A DNA stretch of 58,070 nucleotides from Monosiga brevicollis MX1 (taxonomy: Eukaryota > Opisthokonta > Choanoflagellata > Craspedida > Salpingoecidae), in contig NW_001865065.1 of assembly GCF_000002865.3 (NCBI RefSeq), positions 547,401 through 605,470 on the forward strand, written 5' to 3'. The position numbers were made by a program, and so were the translations under genes. A model generated the notes under the pieces. The model did not search any database. It worked only from the letters and a program-made list of their open reading frames with translations, and was not told where the DNA came from. Positions 10,749 through 21,681 of the stretch are shown piece by piece (position 1 is the stretch's first letter; the number at the start of each line of letters is the position of its first letter).

Positions 10749-13031
10749 ATGCCCGATTTCATCTTTGACTCCCAAGTGCACACTTTTGAGCAGGTAGCAG
10801 CCGTGTTCCATCACAGCTCTGGCTCTTGCGCACCACCACGCTGCTTCTCTACCAGCCCACGTTGTCACGAGTTCTTCTTGGCCGCACGGCTGCTTTCTAG
10901 TGGTCGCTGCGTTAATTGTGGTGGCCGGTTTTTTTGCCGTTTGTGCGCTAGGTTCGCTATCTCGGCTTTGTGCCACTCGCCTCTCTGGTCAATCCAGAGG
11001 AGCAGGGTGGTGTCTTAAGTGCTGCTGCCAAGACCCTGCTCATCAAGCTCCAAAAGCTTCACGTACGCTCAATCCTGCTGTCATACACCCCCGCTGTCGC
11101 ACAACCCCCTTTGTCGTACAAGCCGTTTCTTGAGCCACGCACTGCTTACTCCCCGTCTCGCGACTCTGGGCGTCGCCCCTCTTACCCTTTGTTCAATAGG
11201 ATCGCTTGGTTTCCGAAAGCATCGCCAAGAAAGGCGGGAATGCCGATGACCCTCGTCTGCGTAACGCAGCCAGCAAAGTGCGTGCAACGGATGCCACGCC
11301 TATCCGTCCCATGGCCACCGCACGCGTCAAGTTTTCAGCCCCAATGTGTTTTGTGCTTGCATGATTAACCCGACGTGTTTTTTTTCTTCTCGCATCGATA
11401 TATTTCGCAGTTCTTGACCAAGCATGGGCATGATGTGCGTCGCGGTGATCCGGTCACCGTCCTCGCTGCGACCCACGCCGTCACGGTATGATGGCCTCGG
11501 TCCTTCGTGTGTATAGTTTCATAGCGCGCCAACATGGCTTCGTCATAAAAATCACTCTGTTCATTCCCTTCTCATTGTTCAGATCAAGCCGACCATTGAT
11601 GTGACGGCCGAGCCATTCTTCTTTCAGACCGTTCATATGGTGCAATGCACACACGTACGGCATAGGCTCGCTCTTGCATGCCCGGCCCTGTTTGTCATGC
11701 CCCAACCGGTTGTCTCAACGTTTTCTTTATCTGAACTGTTTGATAGTACACTGACGAACAAACGACAGACAAGCAAGACATCATCGTCGTCCAACACAGT
11801 GGTCTGTCTCCGTACACAGCATGCACGCTAGGCAACGAGTGCTTGTTCGACCCCTCTCTTCCCGAAGCATTGCTTGGCCATGCTCTTTTATGCACCTGGC
11901 ACGTGGTGTCACATTTGGTTCCGTAGGCGATGGTCGTGCAGCCTGTCACTTGTTTGCCGTCGCCCCCAAGGCCAGCCGCGACTTTCTTGATACACTTCTT
12001 GAAGCGGTGCGTTCCACCTGCGCTACATGGAACCAGTTTACAGTACTCCCGCCTCCATTGTTTCACCTCATGTTTGATTCACAAATTTGTTTCTGGGCGA
12101 GGCAGGCGCGTATTGGGCGACGCATCGAGCGTCAGAACGAGGCGACAGAGCAATACCATGCGTCTGAAGAAGCACAGAAAAAGCAACAAGCTGCGCCGGG
12201 TAGCCAGCATCGTCGCGTTGCGCCAGCCGATTCGGACGATCTGACGCTGGCCGTTGGCATTGGTTTGAAGCGGCGTTCCTCCATTAAGGTGTGTATGTGG
12301 GTGTCGGCGTGTGAGCATCGGGTGGGGGCGCTGTCTTGCTTTGGCCCACATCCCATTGTCTCAGTGTGTGATATTCACCATGCGCATATCTGCTGCAGAT
12401 TAACGCAGGGCTGCGGCGCAGAAACTCGGTGCAAAAGTCCAAAGGCAAGCGTGCGGTAAGTACGATAGGTCTGCAGGGTTCCGATTGAGCGGTTCCTATT
12501 GTACCATTGGTCTCAACTTGTTTCTTGCACACGCCAATTCGATTCAGAGCCTGTCATCTTCTGTGGGGGGCACTTCTGCCGTCTTGGCCGAGGTGCACGA
12601 AGAGGCGTCGGCGCGAGCTTCCATGATCTCTTTCCTGACTGACGACGATAACAACAGCTATGGTGTGGTTCTATATCGCGCCTCATTCTTGTGCTTATCG
12701 AGCACGCATGATCAACCCCGGCAGGAAAGCGCTTTTGCCTTACAGACTGATCCTGTGCCTCCATCTGCCGCAGGCTTTGGAGCAGAGGACGATCTTTTGG
12801 ATGACATTGACGAAAGTCTCTTCGCGACGTCCGATGTTGTGGAAGAGGTGCGTGCAACCTGAGGGCCTACGATGAGAGTATAGGAAAACAAATCAAACTT
12901 GTCCCTCGTAAGCCAGTTCATGTTGGAGTGTTGCTGTGCACTGCTGGATCCGGTAGGCGGATGTGGGCGATATGAACATGGATGGGTTTGGGTTCAACGA
13001 GGAGGAGGAAGAAGGAGGCTTTGGCTTTTGA
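10749..13031 (+). CDS. PTB/PID-domain-like adaptor protein, 12 exons, 364 aa
   Basis: Exons are 10749-10793, 10952-11062, 11200-11352, 11411-11485, 11583-11654, 11747-11801, 11927-12006, 12106-12288, 12399-12455, 12548-12662, 12774-12847 and 12957-13031, all in frame. The N-terminal part opens with VRYLGFVPLASL (about residues 16-27), the usual first strand of a phosphotyrosine-binding domain. It ends with ACHLFAVAPKASRDFLDTLLEA (near 175-196), matching the penultimate strand and C-terminal helix. The middle, with an arginine-rich insert, is less typical. A charged helix, basic serine patches (RRSSIK, RRRNS) and an acidic tail (DDLLDDIDE, then NEEEEEGGFGF) follow. PTB adaptors bind NPxY tails of membrane receptors at the inner face of the membrane. 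Gene structure is firm; the PTB assignment is from pattern only. Confidence 0.65.
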
Positions 13032-13325
13032 CACGGGTTTGCCCCTCACCCAATGTTTCAGAGGATGTCGTTTGGCAAGGCACTGTTGATGTTAGTTGAA
13101 TCTTAGCAAGACATGTACGTCCCATTCTCTTCTTTCTGCTTCGCGCCCCCTCTTTGCCAAGGAGATGAATTGGTGCAGACCAAGGCATTCAGCGAAAAGC
13201 ACTTCAAGGAAGAAGGAAGAAGGCAGGAGGAAGGAAGAAGGAGGAGGCAGGAAGGAGGAAGGAAGAAGGAGGGAAGGAAGAAGGAAGGAGGGAAGGGAGA
13301 AGGGAGAAGGCAGAAGGAAATGAAT

Positions 13326-13356
<31 letters not shown>

Positions 13357-13469
13357 GCATAAGCAAGAAACCCCAATAAAGCAAAACATAAACACAAACA
13401 CAACACCAAAAACAAAAACACGAAGACGCAGAAACATCATTTTTGCTCAAGCAGACGCCGGACGCCAGA
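13032..13469. repeat. Purine-rich GGAAGAA block and (GA)n upstream of the GHL15 gene
   Basis: About 13205-13320 is almost pure A/G on the plus strand, built from degenerate GAAGGA(G)GAAG units. (GA)n follows at about 13330-13356 and AATAAA at 13375. Long polypurine tracts like this can form triplex (H-) DNA. No gene is seen here. Confidence 0.75.
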
Positions 13470-14522
13470 ATGAGGGGCTGGACGTGGGGGCTCGGGTTGC
13501 TCTTGGGCTATGCCGTGATGGCAGCAGGTGGGGAGCGGCGCCAGCCTTATTTTTCTTGGGACACAGTGCCCGTTTACGTCCACATGTGTAACGAGAGTGG
13601 GCCCTTCAATGAGGAGGCGCTCGCTTTTATGCTGCGCTTTGCCATGATCACCCTTGAGAAGGGCCAGGGCGAGAATGTGTCCGTGTGCTGTGCTGAGGAC
13701 AAGATCCTGGAGCAGGCCCAAGTCATCAAGGCACGCCGACCCGATATTCATGTTCTCTACTACATCAACAGCGTGCTGGACTGGGAAATGTACCGCCTCC
13801 ACCAGCACATGCTAGCTCATCCGGAACACTGGATGTATCAGCAGGCGGGGGCGCCCGTGCGACTGCGGGGTGATCCCACCTTTCCGCAACCATCCGATGG
13901 AATGCTTGTTTTCAATTTCACCACGGCAGCTGGTCGTCAGTTTTGGGCACAATCTTGCATCAACATGACGCAAACGGGTGTGATCGATGGATGCTTCGCC
14001 GATCGTGCTCAGATAGGCCAGTTGCCCGGTGTCAGTGAGGCCGACAATGCGGCATATGCGTTGGGCCATCATCAGGTCCTGCGTGAGTTACAGAATCAGA
14101 TTCCGGGCTACCTCATTTCTAACAACGACAACGCTACTGATCTGGATGCTCTGATGATCGAGACTTATCAAAACGATGCGGCAAGTTTGCATGCCTTGAT
14201 GACCGCTGTGGCCGCCGGCCGCCTGGTGCAGGTGCATGCCGGCTACCATGGGATTGAGCACGATAGCAACTGCACCAACATCACCAACACGCTGGCTTCC
14301 TTTCTCATTGGTGCGGGGGAGCGATCATACTACGGCTGTAGCCTTGGGTGGTATTTTGATTCATGGTCCCATTGGAACGATGAGTATACGCGCCCGCTGG
14401 GTCGCCCGCTGGCAAACGCCACTCGCTCTGGCTCAGTGTGGGAGCGCACGTTCAGTGCGGGCGTGCACGTCACCTTTGATGAGAGCACGGGTGTGGGCAG
14501 CATCGATTGGGCCGCGGGCTAG
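13470..14522 (+). CDS. Secreted glycoside hydrolase-like protein (GHL15 type), intronless, 350 aa
   Basis: One uninterrupted frame begins with a signal peptide (MRGWTWGLGLLLGYAVMAAG). The mature protein starts PYFSWDTVPVYVHMCN and continues with VLYYINSVLDWEMY, then TGVIDGCFADRA, with several N-glycosylation sequons (NES, NFT, NMT, NAT, NCT). This pattern fits the hypothetical glycosyl hydrolase 15 group (TIM-barrel glycosidase-like, often secreted); the GCFAD segment would carry an acidic catalytic-site residue. It is intronless among intron-rich neighbours and converges tail-to-tail with the sulfatase, 204 bp apart. A role in polysaccharide degradation, perhaps of sulfated algal or bacterial glycans, is inference. 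No biochemical activity can be read from the sequence. Confidence 0.7.
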   Translation: MRGWTWGLGLLLGYAVMAAGGERRQPYFSWDTVPVYVHMCNESGPFNEEALAFMLRFAMITLEKGQGENVSVCCAEDKILEQAQVIKARRPDIHVLYYINSVLDWEMYRLHQHMLAHPEHWMYQQAGAPVRLRGDPTFPQPSDGMLVFNFTTAAGRQFWAQSCINMTQTGVIDGCFADRAQIGQLPGVSEADNAAYALGHHQVLRELQNQIPGYLISNNDNATDLDALMIETYQNDAASLHALMTAVAAGRLVQVHAGYHGIEHDSNCTNITNTLASFLIGAGERSYYGCSLGWYFDSWSHWNDEYTRPLGRPLANATRSGSVWERTFSAGVHVTFDESTGVGSIDWAAG

Positions 14523-14536
14523 TCCTTTTGACATTT

Positions 14537-14564
14537 TTTTTTTTTTTTTTTTGGGGGGGGGGGG
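14537..14564. repeat. T-run directly joined to G-run
   Basis: About 18 T are followed by about 10 G just after the stop of the 13470 gene. A similar T-to-G junction occurs at 35669-35699. Confidence 0.85.
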
Positions 14565-14726
14565 CTCAACTGCTTCACATGTCAATTGAAGCGGAGCCAC
14601 AAACCATCAAAGAAGCACAGAGAGACAGAACACAAACAAACAAACAAACAACAACGAATCACATGGCTGCCGCTGTAGCCAACGGCAGCAGAGACACATG
14701 GCAGAGGGACGATCTCGCGCCACCCT

Positions 14727-16784
14727 TTAGTGGCATGTGCAGAGGGGAGTGCTGGTGGAGCAGCAGGGCTTGATGCAATGCTCGGGGGTGCAAGTGGAGT
14801 CTTGTGCAAAGTTGGCTTTGGTCGTGTTGTCCATGGCGACTGTATGATTGAAAGCCGCCCAGGCCTCGCCAATCGCGTTGAGCACGGTCCCGTACTCCAT
14901 ACTGTTCTCATCCAGGGGTCGAGCCTCGGAGGGATCGGTTCTAAGGTTGAAGATGAGTGGCTTTGGCAGATACTTGGTGCCGCCGTGGCCAATCTGCGAG
15001 TCGGGCCAGTCCTTGCAGCCAGCAGTATTACTGATGCGATACTTGGCCTTGTAATCTCCAACGCGGATGGTCTCAATCGCACCAAAGTGTGGGCTGCCCT
15101 CTCCGTATGAGGGATGAAACATGCTGGTGTGACCCCGAGCGCTTGCGTTGAGCAGGATTGGAGCCATGTCCAGCCCATCAAAATACCGGTGAGCAGGCAG
15201 ACTCTTGCCAGCCAGGTTGGCAATGGTGGGGAAGTAGTCGATGGTGCCGGTGAGAGCTTCGCTGATCGAGCCTTCGGCAATCTTGCCGGGCCATGAGACG
15301 ATGCCCGCTTCGCGATGCCCACCTTCCCATGTCGTTGTCTTGCCTGCTCAGCACAGCACGGGGCCAGGACAAGGGGCGTCAGAGTGAAAGCGGCTACAAA
15401 GTATATGCGGTGTGCCTACGACGACGTACCAGTTCCTCCGCCACCGCCGTGCATGCGCAGCCAAGTGCCATTGTAGATCCAGTTGGAGCCACCATACTGG
15501 CACTCAAACGAGGAACCACCGTTGTCACCTGTTAGAAAGATGATGGTGTTGTTGCGGATGCCCATGTCATCGATGGCGGTGATCAGGCGACCAATGTGGT
15601 GATCCAACTCGCGGAGGGCATTGCCGTACACGCGGCCATGCTCGTATTGTCCGTTGGAGGTGCTGCTGTTGTCAAAATCCGGGTGGCTGGTGATGGGCAC
15701 GTGCATGTGGTTAAAAGCGGCGTAAAGAAAGAAGGGCTTGTGCGCGGTGTGGGCGTCGTGCATGGCCTGGATACCAAAGTCGACATAGCGCTCGGTCAGA
15801 TTCCATAAATTGACGGGCTGTTCCACGATGCTGTAGTTGCCAAAAAGGGGCACGCTCTCCTTCCAGGGATTGTTGGGCCCAATGTGGCAGGATGAGGGGT
15901 CAGCGTGGCTGTTGCCGTAGGCACTGCACGTATCAAACTTATAATTGGGGCATTCAACCTGGGGCTGTGCCTGAAAAGCAGTATTCGTGCATCCGTAGTC
16001 GTGGCTGGTGGCCAGTCCGAGGAAGCGGTCAAAGCCTCGTCGTACCGGATTATAATCGGGTTGAATTCCCTATGTGGCATGTGGCATGTGTCGCGTGAGC
16101 TCTTTTAATTTTCCTGCCTGCCTGCCTGCCTGTGTGCCTGCCTGCCTGTGTGCCTGTCTGCCTGTGTGCCTGTCTGGCTTTATACGATCGTCATGGGTTG
16201 GTGAGCGGTCGAACGGTATTCAAACACACCAGGTGATATTTGCCTGCCATGGCCGTGAGGTAATCACCCTGCAAGACCTCAGCAATGGTAGTCTCGTTGA
16301 GGGGAAGACCATACAGGCTGAGCGGGCTGAAGTTTCCAGTAATGCCATTGCGAAGGCCAAGACGTCCCGTCAGTAGAGTGGCACGGGAGGGGCCACAGAG
16401 TGGCATGGCGTGAAAGTCGGTGAAGCGCATACCACGCCGGGCCAGACTGTCCATGTTGGGGGTATCATTGTATTTGGAATTGTAGATTCCTAAATCGGGC
16501 GCGGTGGGGCTGAGCTCATGGCGAGGCAGCTAGCAAGACCAGTCGTCACATACCCAGAGGTTGTCATGTCACAACAACGTACCGACATCGCCGATGCCAA
16601 AGTCATCCACAAAAAGGACAACAATGTTGGGTCGTGAGCCAGTCAATGCATTGCTCTGAAGCGGCTTAAAGCCAATGGATTGCAGCAGCCGTTCTCCATC
16701 AGTCGACGCGGCCGGCGATCCCTCCTCAGCGCGCCCGAGCCCGACGACCACAAGCGCCGCCAATATCCACAACAGCGATGACAT
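14727..16784 (-). CDS. Secreted formylglycine-dependent sulfatase, 584 aa
   Basis: Exons are 16784-16587, 16529-16230, 16069-15430 and 15343-14727. The ATG at 16784 begins a signal peptide ([17 protein letters not shown]). Sulfatase landmarks are complete: [15 protein letters not shown] with the metal-binding Asp pair, the formylglycine site [42 protein letters not shown], the metal-binding FLTGDNGG, and a [12 protein letters not shown] active-site segment. The enzyme would hydrolyse sulfate esters in the secretory or extracellular space after FGE converts the CxPSR Cys. The C-terminus is Cys-rich ([12 protein letters not shown]). The first donor is GTCGGT rather than the overlapping GTACGT, because only this keeps the frame. 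Intron 2 holds a CCTG-repeat. It converges with the GHL15-like gene and is divergent from saccharopine dehydrogenase. Confidence 0.92.
16112..16178. repeat. CCTG/TGCC tetranucleotide repeat
   Basis: Interspersed CCTG, GTGTGCCTG and GTCTGCCTG units lie in intron 2 of the sulfatase gene. Confidence 0.85.
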
Positions 16785-17102
16785 CTTGCCGATTGCGAAA
16801 GAAATGACCACTTTATGCTGCAGGGTTTGGAGTTGTTGTAGATTTATTAAAAATCCCGGTGTTAGTTAATGATGAAGTCTCGCTAGTTGACGTCGATAAA
16901 AGTTATTGTCAAGTTATCGACGAGGATCGAAAGGTTAGTGCTGGATGTGCATATTAAATGCTCGATATGAGTGTAAATTACTCATAAAAATTTGTAGCTA
17001 AAAGCTGAGTTTATGCAGTGAATAACAGTGTCTTTCACTGCTTTCGCAGTTAAAGGTTATGGTCACTCTCTTCGTATCTGCTTGATCTTGGGATTTCTTC
17101 AA

Positions 17103-17151
<49 letters not shown>

Positions 17152-17787
17152 GTGCTCACATGTCATTTTTCTCTCTTTTTTGCGGTAAAACATTATTTAG
17201 TGGTCACTGATCTGCCGATGCGCCTTCAAACGGCAGTCCGGTTCGGGCACTGGCTTGGGACTTCTTGGTTTGGGATGAGTGACAGCACCTGCCCATCTGC
17301 TTCCGGATACGCTTCCCCAACTCCTCCAAGACATCTTTCTTCATTTGAGCTTGCCATGTGCCATGTGCCTGGCCTGCCCATGTGTTTCGATCGCAAAAAC
17401 GTTCAGCGATGTTGTGCAAGCCTGCTGCGGTCAAGTTATGCACACTAAAAGCAAGAGAGAGAGAGAGGCGCAGACACACGTGTGTCGCTGGTGTCGCCGG
17501 TGTCTTTTTCGCATGGCAGCTGGCGTCTCGTGTGCATTTATCTGATCAGTGTCTTGTTCGTCTCTGGGGGTTGTTGGGATGGTCCGGGGGGCAGGGGCCG
17601 TTTGGTGTGTTGGGATCACAGACTGAGAGGACAGGGGGGTTTTTTTTATGACCTGTCAAACGCGACCAACAACGAGACCAGTCACAGTGTCCACTCACGC
17701 GCGCTCGCTCGCTGCACTGGCTTGTTTCGCACCCTTGATAGAAGAGCTTTCCCTTGTGCCAGTTTCCTTCTGTTACATCCCGTCATC
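16785..17787. promoter_or_regulatory. Divergent spacer sulfatase / saccharopine dehydrogenase
   Basis: About 1 kb, A/T-rich near 16840-17000. It holds a (CA)n array (about 17103-17148) and a short GA tract near 17455. The 17-mer TTTCACTGCTTTCGCAG at 17033-17049 recurs exactly upstream of the sulfotransferase gene. A T-run lies at about 17640-17647. No gene is seen. Confidence 0.5.
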
Positions 17788-20067
17788 ATGCCGTACGTCG
17801 AGCCCGTCCAATCATGCCTGCCACACGGCCGTGCTGTGTCGATTCGACATGCTCATGTCTCTTTGTTGATGGGATTCTGTTAGTCAAATTTTGCTTCTCG
17901 GCGCGGGCTTTGTTGCCGGCCCTTGCCTCGACTACTTGCTTCGTCGCCCGGAGAACAACATCACCGTTGCTTGCCGTACGCTCGAGAAGGCCACTGAGCT
18001 CGTGGGTGGTCGCGACCGCTGCAAGGCAACCAGCCTGGATGTTAAGAACGCCGATGCCCTCCTCGAGGCCGTGTCCCAGCACGACCTGGTCATCAGGTAA
18101 TGCCTGGTCCTTTTCTTCTTTTCTTTGCGCTCCTGCCTCTTGCCACCACCGTCTTGCCGTGTGCGTGTGCATGCTGTGCTTCTGACCAACCAGTGGCTCA
18201 TGTCAGTCTTGCCTGCTTGTGACCCGAGCACAGCCTGATCCCTTACACCTACCATCCCTTGGTCATCGAGGCCGCCATCAAGGCCCAAAAGCACTTTGTC
18301 TCAACCAGCTATGTCTCCCCAACCATGGCTGGCTACGACCAAGCGTACGTGATGCCATTCTCCAAATTGTCGCGTCTACGATACGTGTTTTGTGGCCATG
18401 ATAATTGGTTAGGCAACCTGCCTCTCATGCTCGTTTCTACTGGCATGCGTATACAGCGCCAAGGATGCCGGCATCACGGTCATGAACGAGATCGGTGTCG
18501 ACCCTGGCATTGACCATCTCTATGCCAAGCAGATCATTGACAAGGTCCACGCCGAGGGCGGCAAGGTATGCATTGCGTCGCATTCTTCCCATGGCTTTGA
18601 TACCCGAAACAAACGCAGCCCTCCAACCCCCTTTCCCAAAAGCCCAAAGGCACCACCCGTGCAGGCATGAATGCTCACGATCAAGGAGGGGGTTTTTTTT
18701 TGTTTTTTTTTTCTCATCTTCTTCTCTGGGGCTCTTCTCGCTTGGCTAGATTGACCACTTCACCTCGTTCTGTGGTGGTCTTCCTGCACCGGAGGCTTCC
18801 AACAACCCTCTGGGTTATAAGTTCAGCTGGTCGGCGCGTGGTGTGCTGCTGGCGGCCGGCAACACGGCTCGCTGGATTGAGGATGGTCAGGTCAAGGAGG
18901 TCAAGTCGCCCGAGCTCCTTACGCCTGCGGCCGTGCGCGAGGTGCCCATCTACCCGGCCTTTGCCTTTGAGGGCTACCCCAACCGTGACTCCACCCCCTA
19001 TCCCGAACGCTACGGCATTCCCGAGGCCAAGACCGTGCTGCGTGGCACCCTCCGTTACAAGGGCAACCCGGCCTTTGTCAAGGCACTGGCTGATGTTGGC
19101 TTCCTCAATGATGATGCCCAGCCCTTCCTGCAAGAGTCCAGCCCTGCCATTGCCTGGTGTGCCGTCATGGCCCGCCTTCTCGAGTGCGGCGAGAGCGAAG
19201 AGTGCGTTTCCTGCTTGCCCACAGCGTCTTCATCTGCTCCAGTTGTTCAAGCTGGCATCCCTGCTACTTCTGCATCTCTTTGCTCACACGGATTTTTTTT
19301 TCTTTTTCAAAACTTGTGTTGCATTGACAGGGAGCTTGAGGCTGCTTTTGTGAAGAAGGCGCAGCTTGCCGACTCGGCCGACCGTGCGCGTATCGTTGCC
19401 GGCATGAAGTGGTGCGTCACACCTGCCTCATTCCCTGGCACACGCGGAAGCTGACAGAAAACGCACCAGAAAACGCACCAAAAAACTTCCACCGGCTTTG
19501 ACTGGACTTTCTTTTGGCCACCCGTGAAACTCATTTGGGGTTACTTTTCAACGTGTTGTGTTTTGCACGTGGCTTAGGTTTGGCCTGTTCGCGAGCGAAG
19601 ATGTGCCACGCAAGTCCTCTCTGCTCGACTCACTGGCTGAGCACCTTGCCATCAAGCTCAAGTACCAGCCCGGCGAACGGGACATGATCATGATGCAGCA
19701 CAAGTTCCACGTGACCCGCTCTTCGGGCAAGCAGGTGTGTGTGTGTGTGGTATCACTGTGCTTGCATCTCGCTTTGCGAGCCTAATTTGAGTCGAGCTCA
19801 ACACGTACTGGTCTGTGTTCTTGTCCCACCCTGCCTGTATAGGAGATTATCACGAGCACCATGCTGGAGTACGGCATTCCCCATGGCGCTACCGCCATGG
19901 CGCGCACCGTTGGTATTCCCTGCGGTATGGCTGTGCAGCTCGTCCTCGACGGCAAGATCACCAAGAAGGGCGTCTTTGCTCCCTTGACCCCGGACATCTA
20001 CGAGCCCCTGATCCAGCAGCTCGAGGCTGAGGGCATCTGCTGCAAGGAGGAGCTGGCTTTGATCTAA
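17788..20067 (+). CDS. LYS9: Saccharopine dehydrogenase (LYS9-type), 8 exons, 450 aa
   Basis: Exons are 17788-17792, 17884-18096, 18234-18344, 18457-18565, 18750-19201, 19331-19411, 19578-19734 and 19843-20067. The first coding exon is only ATGCC and joins in phase to ILLLGAGFVAGPC, the glycine-rich Rossmann motif. Later motifs are LIPYTYHPLVIEAAI, NEIGVDPGIDHLYA, FCGGLPAPEASNNPLGYKFS and the C-terminal MARTVGIPCGMA. The length equals the single-domain fungal enzyme, so this is not the bifunctional animal AASS. The protein interconverts saccharopine with lysine or glutamate plus aminoadipate semialdehyde, using NAD(P). Direction (biosynthesis or catabolism) cannot be told from sequence. A possible polyadenylation signal (AATAAA) lies at 20268. 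Confidence 0.95.
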
Positions 20068-20350
20068 GCGTGTGCTCGCACTCTAGACGTCACTTCAGAA
20101 GATGCCGCGCAAGACGACCGCTTTACATGTGATTCAGACGTCATGGTTTCCAATTGTCAATTTCATTAGGTTTTCTTCCCCGACACACTTGATTGTAAGA
20201 TCTGGACGATTAGATTCAGAACATGCAGTGCAGAGTGCGACCTGGTGACAGCCAGCGTGCATATGGGAATAAAAGAAGGTGGAGTGCCCGGAAGAACCGC
20301 ACGGCGGAATTTTGGCCACAGCCAGTGCCTGCCTGTTTGGCAAAAGAGGG

Positions 20351-21019
20351 CTAATGCGCTGCAATGGGTGTTGCATGCCGGGAAGCGAGGCCTGCCAGCG
20401 TCATCTGACGGCGTCGATCGCGGCAAGCATGGTCCTCCGGGAAGCGGTGCGCTGCGCAGTACTGCGTCCGACAATCGGCACACGGAGTCCCTGGTAAAAC
20501 TTTGCGGCGGCAATGTGCGGCAGGACAGCGCCGCTTGCGGCGGGCCTGGGCATCAGTAATGGCTACATGTTGTTGACAGCCAGAGCGAATGTGTTGCGCC
20601 AGAATTTCCTCGGGCGAGACGCCGTGGGGCAGAGCCAAGAGCTTCTCGCACTTGGGGCAGGGCCGCAAAGTACGCTACAGACAAGGTGGCAACACCAGCG
20701 TTAGCCGAAGAGGCACAAACAAAGGAAACTCGGAGACAAGGGCTGGCTGTCGAGCCGTTGTTGTTCAGGTCCCCCACCAAGCAAGGCGAAAAGTACGCAC
20801 CGAAACGGGGGGTGTCGCGCAAGCATGCGTCTGGAAGTGGTCACTACAGGTTATGAGACCGCACTTGCGGCAAGTGCAGGGCAGAAGGTCCAGCTGGTGG
20901 CAGCCAGCAACAGCACAATGCTGGCCCAGAGATAAAAAGTCAAAGTCCTGCACCATGGCCGCCGCCGCCTCATCTGACGGTGTCGTCGTCTGACGTGGCA
21001 CAGGCCGCGAACTCGCCAT
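20351..21019 (-). CDS. ZFAND2: ZFAND2-type AN1 zinc-finger protein, 2 exons, about 180 aa
   Basis: Exons are 21019-20801 and 20674-20351. Zinc module order is typical of ZFAND2 (AIRAP): a first AN1 finger (HCAVAGCHQLDLLPCTCRKC to HFQTHAC), then CPKCEKLL with HIRSGC, then a second AN1 finger (CPAAHCRRKVLPGTPCADC to HRFPEDHAC). Family members bind the proteasome and p97 and act in cytosolic and ER protein quality control under stress. No ubiquitin-interacting motif or CAAX end is seen, so the protein ends just after the second finger. The start is uncertain: ATG at 21019 adds 21 residues, while ATG at 20956 (MVQDFDFLSLGQHC) fits the family N-terminus better. Confidence 0.85.
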
Positions 21020-21249
21020 GATGAGCTGGGCCTGGTGAATGGCTTCGACTCTGTTCTGTCGCTCGGAAGCGACTTGACCCTCGGCAAAACCTGCCAACAT
21101 CAATGCTTCAGAGGACTGCCACTAGTAGCTCTGCGCGCAGCCAACCACTTGAACCTCTTGATCGATCAACAGCAAAGGAATGACCGCAGACAGGATCGTC
21201 GAGCACGTCGATGCGGATGAGAATTCAAAAAAATGAAAATGAAATCGTC

Positions 21250-21327
<78 letters not shown>

Positions 21328-21681
21328 CTGCTTAAAAGGAAATAGAGCACAGGTAACCAGCGGGTGAAGCGCCTGGAAGTCGCCGTCACGGTGACGTTCG
21401 AAAAGCCTGAAAAGTCTGACATTCTGACATTCTGACATCCGTGTCCTCGATGTGGCGAGGCGAACGCAATGCCCTTTCATTTGGATTGCGTGAGGGGTTT
21501 CAATGAGCACCAGGCGCAGCAGCAGCAACCCGAGCGAGGTCTGAGTCGTTGGTGCCCGAGTCAGACTGCAGTGGCAGCGGCGGAGTAATAGGGGCTCGGT
21601 GATAGCAGCGGAAAAACAGGTCGGCGAGAGCTCGAAAGGATATCAGGGCCTTGGCGACTTTTGCACGTGTAATCCACGGCC
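21020..21681. promoter_or_regulatory. Divergent promoter with (GT)n and a TCTGACAT triplet array
   Basis: A (GT)n tract spans about 21249-21326. At 21415-21438 three tandem copies of TCTGACAT occur. The same core recurs upstream of other genes in the window. Confidence 0.5.
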
